Assembly: GCA_023252115.1 (NCBI GenBank)
Contig: JAHEXM010000070.1
Span: forward strand, 1-7,640
Length of the DNA: 7,640 nucleotides
Source: Micrococcales bacterium
GTDB taxonomy: Bacteria > Actinomycetota > Actinomycetes > S36-B12 > UBA10799
Reading direction: 5' to 3'
Part shown: in pieces, positions 5,469-7,640 of the stretch
Layout of the letters: every line of letters begins with the position of its first letter
Numbering within the stretch: position 1 is the first letter of the stretch
Position numbers and translations under genes: made by a program
The notes under the pieces: generated by a model
Told to the model about the DNA's origin: nothing
What the model saw: only the letters and a program-made list of their open reading frames with translations
Databases searched by the model: none

Positions 5469-7385
5469 ATGGGTCACACATCTTCTGGTCGTCGCGTTTT
5501 CACCAGTCTTTTGGTTGCCGGTGTCGCTGCGAATCTGCTCGTCATCGGGGCTGTTAGCGCCGCTCCAGCCCAAGCAACGAGCACGACCGTCCCCGCGTCG
5601 TTATTTGGCATGTCCATAAACACATTGAAGGACTCCGCACCAACTACGGGCGCAAACACGCTTCGGCTATGGGATGAGGGCATTGCCTGGAACAATGTGC
5701 AGTGGCAGGGTGACGGTTCGTATGACTGGTCGAACTTCGACAAAGTGATGGCCAATGCGGAAGCTTCTGGAGTCACGGACTTTGAGTATGTGCTTGGATC
5801 ACCCCCGCGTTGGGCGACGGCTAATCAACCGGAACCATCCCAATCCCCTGTGGCAGAGCGTGCGGGCATCGGCACCACTCTTTTTCCAGACGACCAAAAC
5901 AAATACCTCGAGTATGTGAGCCACGTTATGGCTAAATACCCGCAGATCAAGGCTTACCAGATTTGGAACGAAGCAAATCTTACCGATTACTACCGGGGAG
6001 ACCCCATTGCCTTGGCGAACCTCACCAAGGCAACCTACGAATTGATCAAGGCACACGATCCAACGATTAAGGTGGTGGGTGCTGGGTCAGTATCGAGAGC
6101 CGGTCGATACGACGCAGGGACGTTTAACTACAAATATCTCAACAGGCTGAAGGAACTTGACTGGCCGATCGATGCAAACACGGTCACGACCTACCCCGAC
6201 TGCACTGACACTCTTGGCAAAGTCCCCACACCGAGCGTGAACGCCTGTTCGGCCGTTCTGCCAGCTTTAGGTTTTGCGGATCTGCGGTATGCCACGCAGG
6301 CCTATAAAGACTTGGGCGCAACCGATGCTGGCAAGGAAGTCTGGATTGCCGAGATGAACTACACCGGTTTGTCCGGAACTACCGACATGGGTGATAGCAA
6401 CGACCGGGCACTTGTGGCGCGCGCATACCTCGACGCCCAGCAATACGGTGTCTCCCGCTCGTATTGGTACAGCTGGCGAGGATGGGATGGCTCCGGTGTC
6501 CAAATGAACAGCGATGCAACCTCAGCCGCGGCTGTTGCATACAAGGCGGTTGAGGACTGGATGAGCAACCAGACGTGGGATGGCTGCCGAGTCGACGCAA
6601 GCACACAAGTGACGACCTGTGGAATGAGCGACGGGGCGCGTCAAGTGGTGTACGTCAACGCAAATACAAGTCCGGTGACGGCACCAGCAGGAGCGAACGA
6701 GATTTGCGATCTCAATGGAGTTGACTCATGCACACCATTGACAGCAGGCAGCATCTTTAACGCCACGCGTGAGCCAGTTCTGCTCAAGGGCTCAGGTATG
6801 TCCTTTACCCCACCCACGGCACCGGCAGCTCAACCAACTGGGCTTGGCGCAATCCCGAGGGACGGCGAGGCAGTCGTGACTTGGCAGGCACTTCCGGGAA
6901 CTGCCGATGGCGGCCAACCGATCATCAGCTACGAAGTAGTCGCCACACCCGCCAACGAAGTTCATTCCGCAGGAAGGGCAGCCTCCGGTAGCCATTCGTG
7001 CACAGCCATTGCACCGGCAACTTCCTGCATTATCCACGGGCTGACGAATGGCGTGACTTACGTAATATCCGTCTCGGCCATTAACTCAATTGGCCAAAGC
7101 ACCCACGTTTCTACGGTCACTATCAAGGCTGGCCGTAGCAGCCAAACACTGAAAACCAGCTTGCCGAAGGTGGGTCATTTCCAAAAGAAGATCAATCACA
7201 CGCGCGTAACGGCGACCGGCCACCACGTCGTCTGGAAGAGCTTGAATAAGAGGATCTGCCAGGTCACCAGCTCGAAAATCATGTTCGGCAGCATCAAAGG
7301 CGCATGTCGAGTACGGGCAACGGCGATCGGTGATCTGAACTATGCGCCGATGAACACCGTCTCCACGATCAAGGTTCGGCCGTAA
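5469..7385 (+). CDS. Secreted glycoside hydrolase-like protein (GH39-like TIM barrel, FN3, C-terminal Ig-like module)
   Basis: Probably an extracellular glycosidase acting on a surface or environmental polysaccharide. Residues 1-36 form a signal peptide with GRRVF before the hydrophobic stretch (possibly Tat) and likely cleavage after AQA at 34-36. The barrel opens with LFGMSINTL (45-53) and NTLRLWDEGIAWNNV (63-77). IWNEAN supplies the likely acid/base E168, and WIAEMNYTG (292-300) the likely nucleophile E295, in clan A order. A small domain follows (about 370-445), then FN3 (about 452-553, with LTNGVTYVISVSAINSIG) and a C-terminal Ig-like module (about 557-638, ICQV and GACRVRA). All ten cysteines form close pairs: 245/260, 373/384, 413/421, 511/520, 597/613. 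The ATG at 5469 is the only start near the signal peptide, after an in-frame TGA at 5454. It has no ribosome binding site. GH39-like is the best guess; GH5-like is possible and the substrate is unknown. Confidence 0.85.
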   Translation: MGHTSSGRRVFTSLLVAGVAANLLVIGAVSAAPAQATSTTVPASLFGMSINTLKDSAPTTGANTLRLWDEGIAWNNVQWQGDGSYDWSNFDKVMANAEASGVTDFEYVLGSPPRWATANQPEPSQSPVAERAGIGTTLFPDDQNKYLEYVSHVMAKYPQIKAYQIWNEANLTDYYRGDPIALANLTKATYELIKAHDPTIKVVGAGSVSRAGRYDAGTFNYKYLNRLKELDWPIDANTVTTYPDCTDTLGKVPTPSVNACSAVLPALGFADLRYATQAYKDLGATDAGKEVWIAEMNYTGLSGTTDMGDSNDRALVARAYLDAQQYGVSRSYWYSWRGWDGSGVQMNSDATSAAAVAYKAVEDWMSNQTWDGCRVDASTQVTTCGMSDGARQVVYVNANTSPVTAPAGANEICDLNGVDSCTPLTAGSIFNATREPVLLKGSGMSFTPPTAPAAQPTGLGAIPRDGEAVVTWQALPGTADGGQPIISYEVVATPANEVHSAGRAASGSHSCTAIAPATSCIIHGLTNGVTYVISVSAINSIGQSTHVSTVTIKAGRSSQTLKTSLPKVGHFQKKINHTRVTATGHHVVWKSLNKRICQVTSSKIMFGSIKGACRVRATAIGDLNYAPMNTVSTIKVRP

Positions 7386-7392
7386 CCGAGAA

Positions 7393-7413
7393 CACCGACA
7401 ACAACCACCGACA
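7393..7413. repeat. Short direct repeat CACCGACA x2 between convergent genes
   Basis: CACCGACA occurs at 7393-7400 and 7406-7413, a 13-bp period, and fills most of the 29-bp gap between the hydrolase and ychF stop codons. No terminator hairpin is visible here. Its significance is doubtful. Confidence 0.3.
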
Positions 7414-7414
7414 G

Positions 7415-7640
7415 TTACACGTTGAAGCGGAATTCCACGACGTCGCCGTCGGCCATGATGTAGTCCTTGCCTTCCATCCTGACCTTGCCCGCCGACTTCG
7501 CGTCTGCCATTGAACCCGAGCTCACCAGATCGTCAAACGACACAATCTCGGCTTTGATGAACCCCTTCTGAAAGTCGGTGTGAATCACGCCTGCTGCCTC
7601 GGGCGCTGATGCACCCCGCTCGATCGTCCACGCCCGCGCT
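7415..7640 (-). CDS. ychF: Redox-regulated ATPase YchF (OLA1 family), C-terminal part only
   Basis: Reading the minus strand back from TAA at 7415-7417 gives 74 residues in one open frame that runs off the right edge. They contain [20 protein letters not shown], then [18 protein letters not shown], then [19 protein letters not shown] at the end, the hallmark C-terminal TGS-domain sequence of YchF. YchF is a universally conserved Obg-related P-loop NTPase that prefers ATP and binds ribosomes; its nucleotide-binding G domain lies outside the window. It is a housekeeping gene convergent with the hydrolase gene (29-bp gap) and probably marks the boundary of the polysaccharide region. The identification is secure. 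Confidence 0.96.
   Translation of the reverse strand, partial: ARAWTIERGASAPEAAGVIHTDFQKGFIKAEIVSFDDLVSSGSMADAKSAGKVRMEGKDYIMADGDVVEFRFNV

Noticed and set aside
1..7640. CRISPR array, tRNA, insertion sequence, prophage or toxin-antitoxin genes.
   Set aside because: No regularly spaced repeats, tRNA-like folds, transposase motifs, terminal inverted repeats or small paired ORFs were seen on either strand.

Overview
The window looks like the edge of a cell-surface polysaccharide locus in an actinobacterium of moderate GC content. A member of the Microbacteriaceae is plausible, but that is an inference from gene content and TANNNT-type promoter elements. No tRNA, rRNA, CRISPR array, transposase or phage gene is visible. 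All coding regions read cleanly without frameshifts.

Layout, left to right. Positions 1-767 (+) hold the 3' part of a DxD-type glycosyltransferase whose start lies outside the window. A 165-bp gap follows, then 933-2090 (+), a GT-B fold family 4 glycosyltransferase with a GTG start and a four-cysteine cluster. A 124-bp gap follows, then 2215-3318 (+), a second and divergent family 4 glycosyltransferase with a TTG start. Its 3' end overlaps by 18 bp the stop end of 3301-5217 (-), a membrane-anchored DUF4012 protein. The 251-bp intergenic region 5218-5468 serves two divergent genes and is the most structured non-coding stretch here. It holds back-to-back -10 elements, a possible 9-codon leader ORF with a strong ribosome binding site, and several inverted repeats. 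The gene to its right, 5469-7385 (+), encodes a secreted glycoside hydrolase-like protein with a clan A/GH39-like TIM barrel, an FN3 domain and a C-terminal cysteine-paired Ig-like module. At the right edge, 7415-7640 (-) is the C-terminus of the conserved ATPase YchF, absent from a start-codon-based ORF list because its start lies outside. It probably marks the return to the ordinary chromosome.

How the genes may work together (inference). The three glycosyltransferases would add sugars to a lipid-linked or capsular glycan on the cytoplasmic side. The DUF4012 protein would act outside the membrane and has motifs reminiscent of LytR-CpsA-Psr glycan ligases. The secreted hydrolase may trim, release or remodel the same glycan, as PslG does in the Psl system. 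The DUF4012 and hydrolase genes share one divergent control region, which fits coordinated expression of the two extracytoplasmic components. The substrate and the polymer cannot be deduced from this window.
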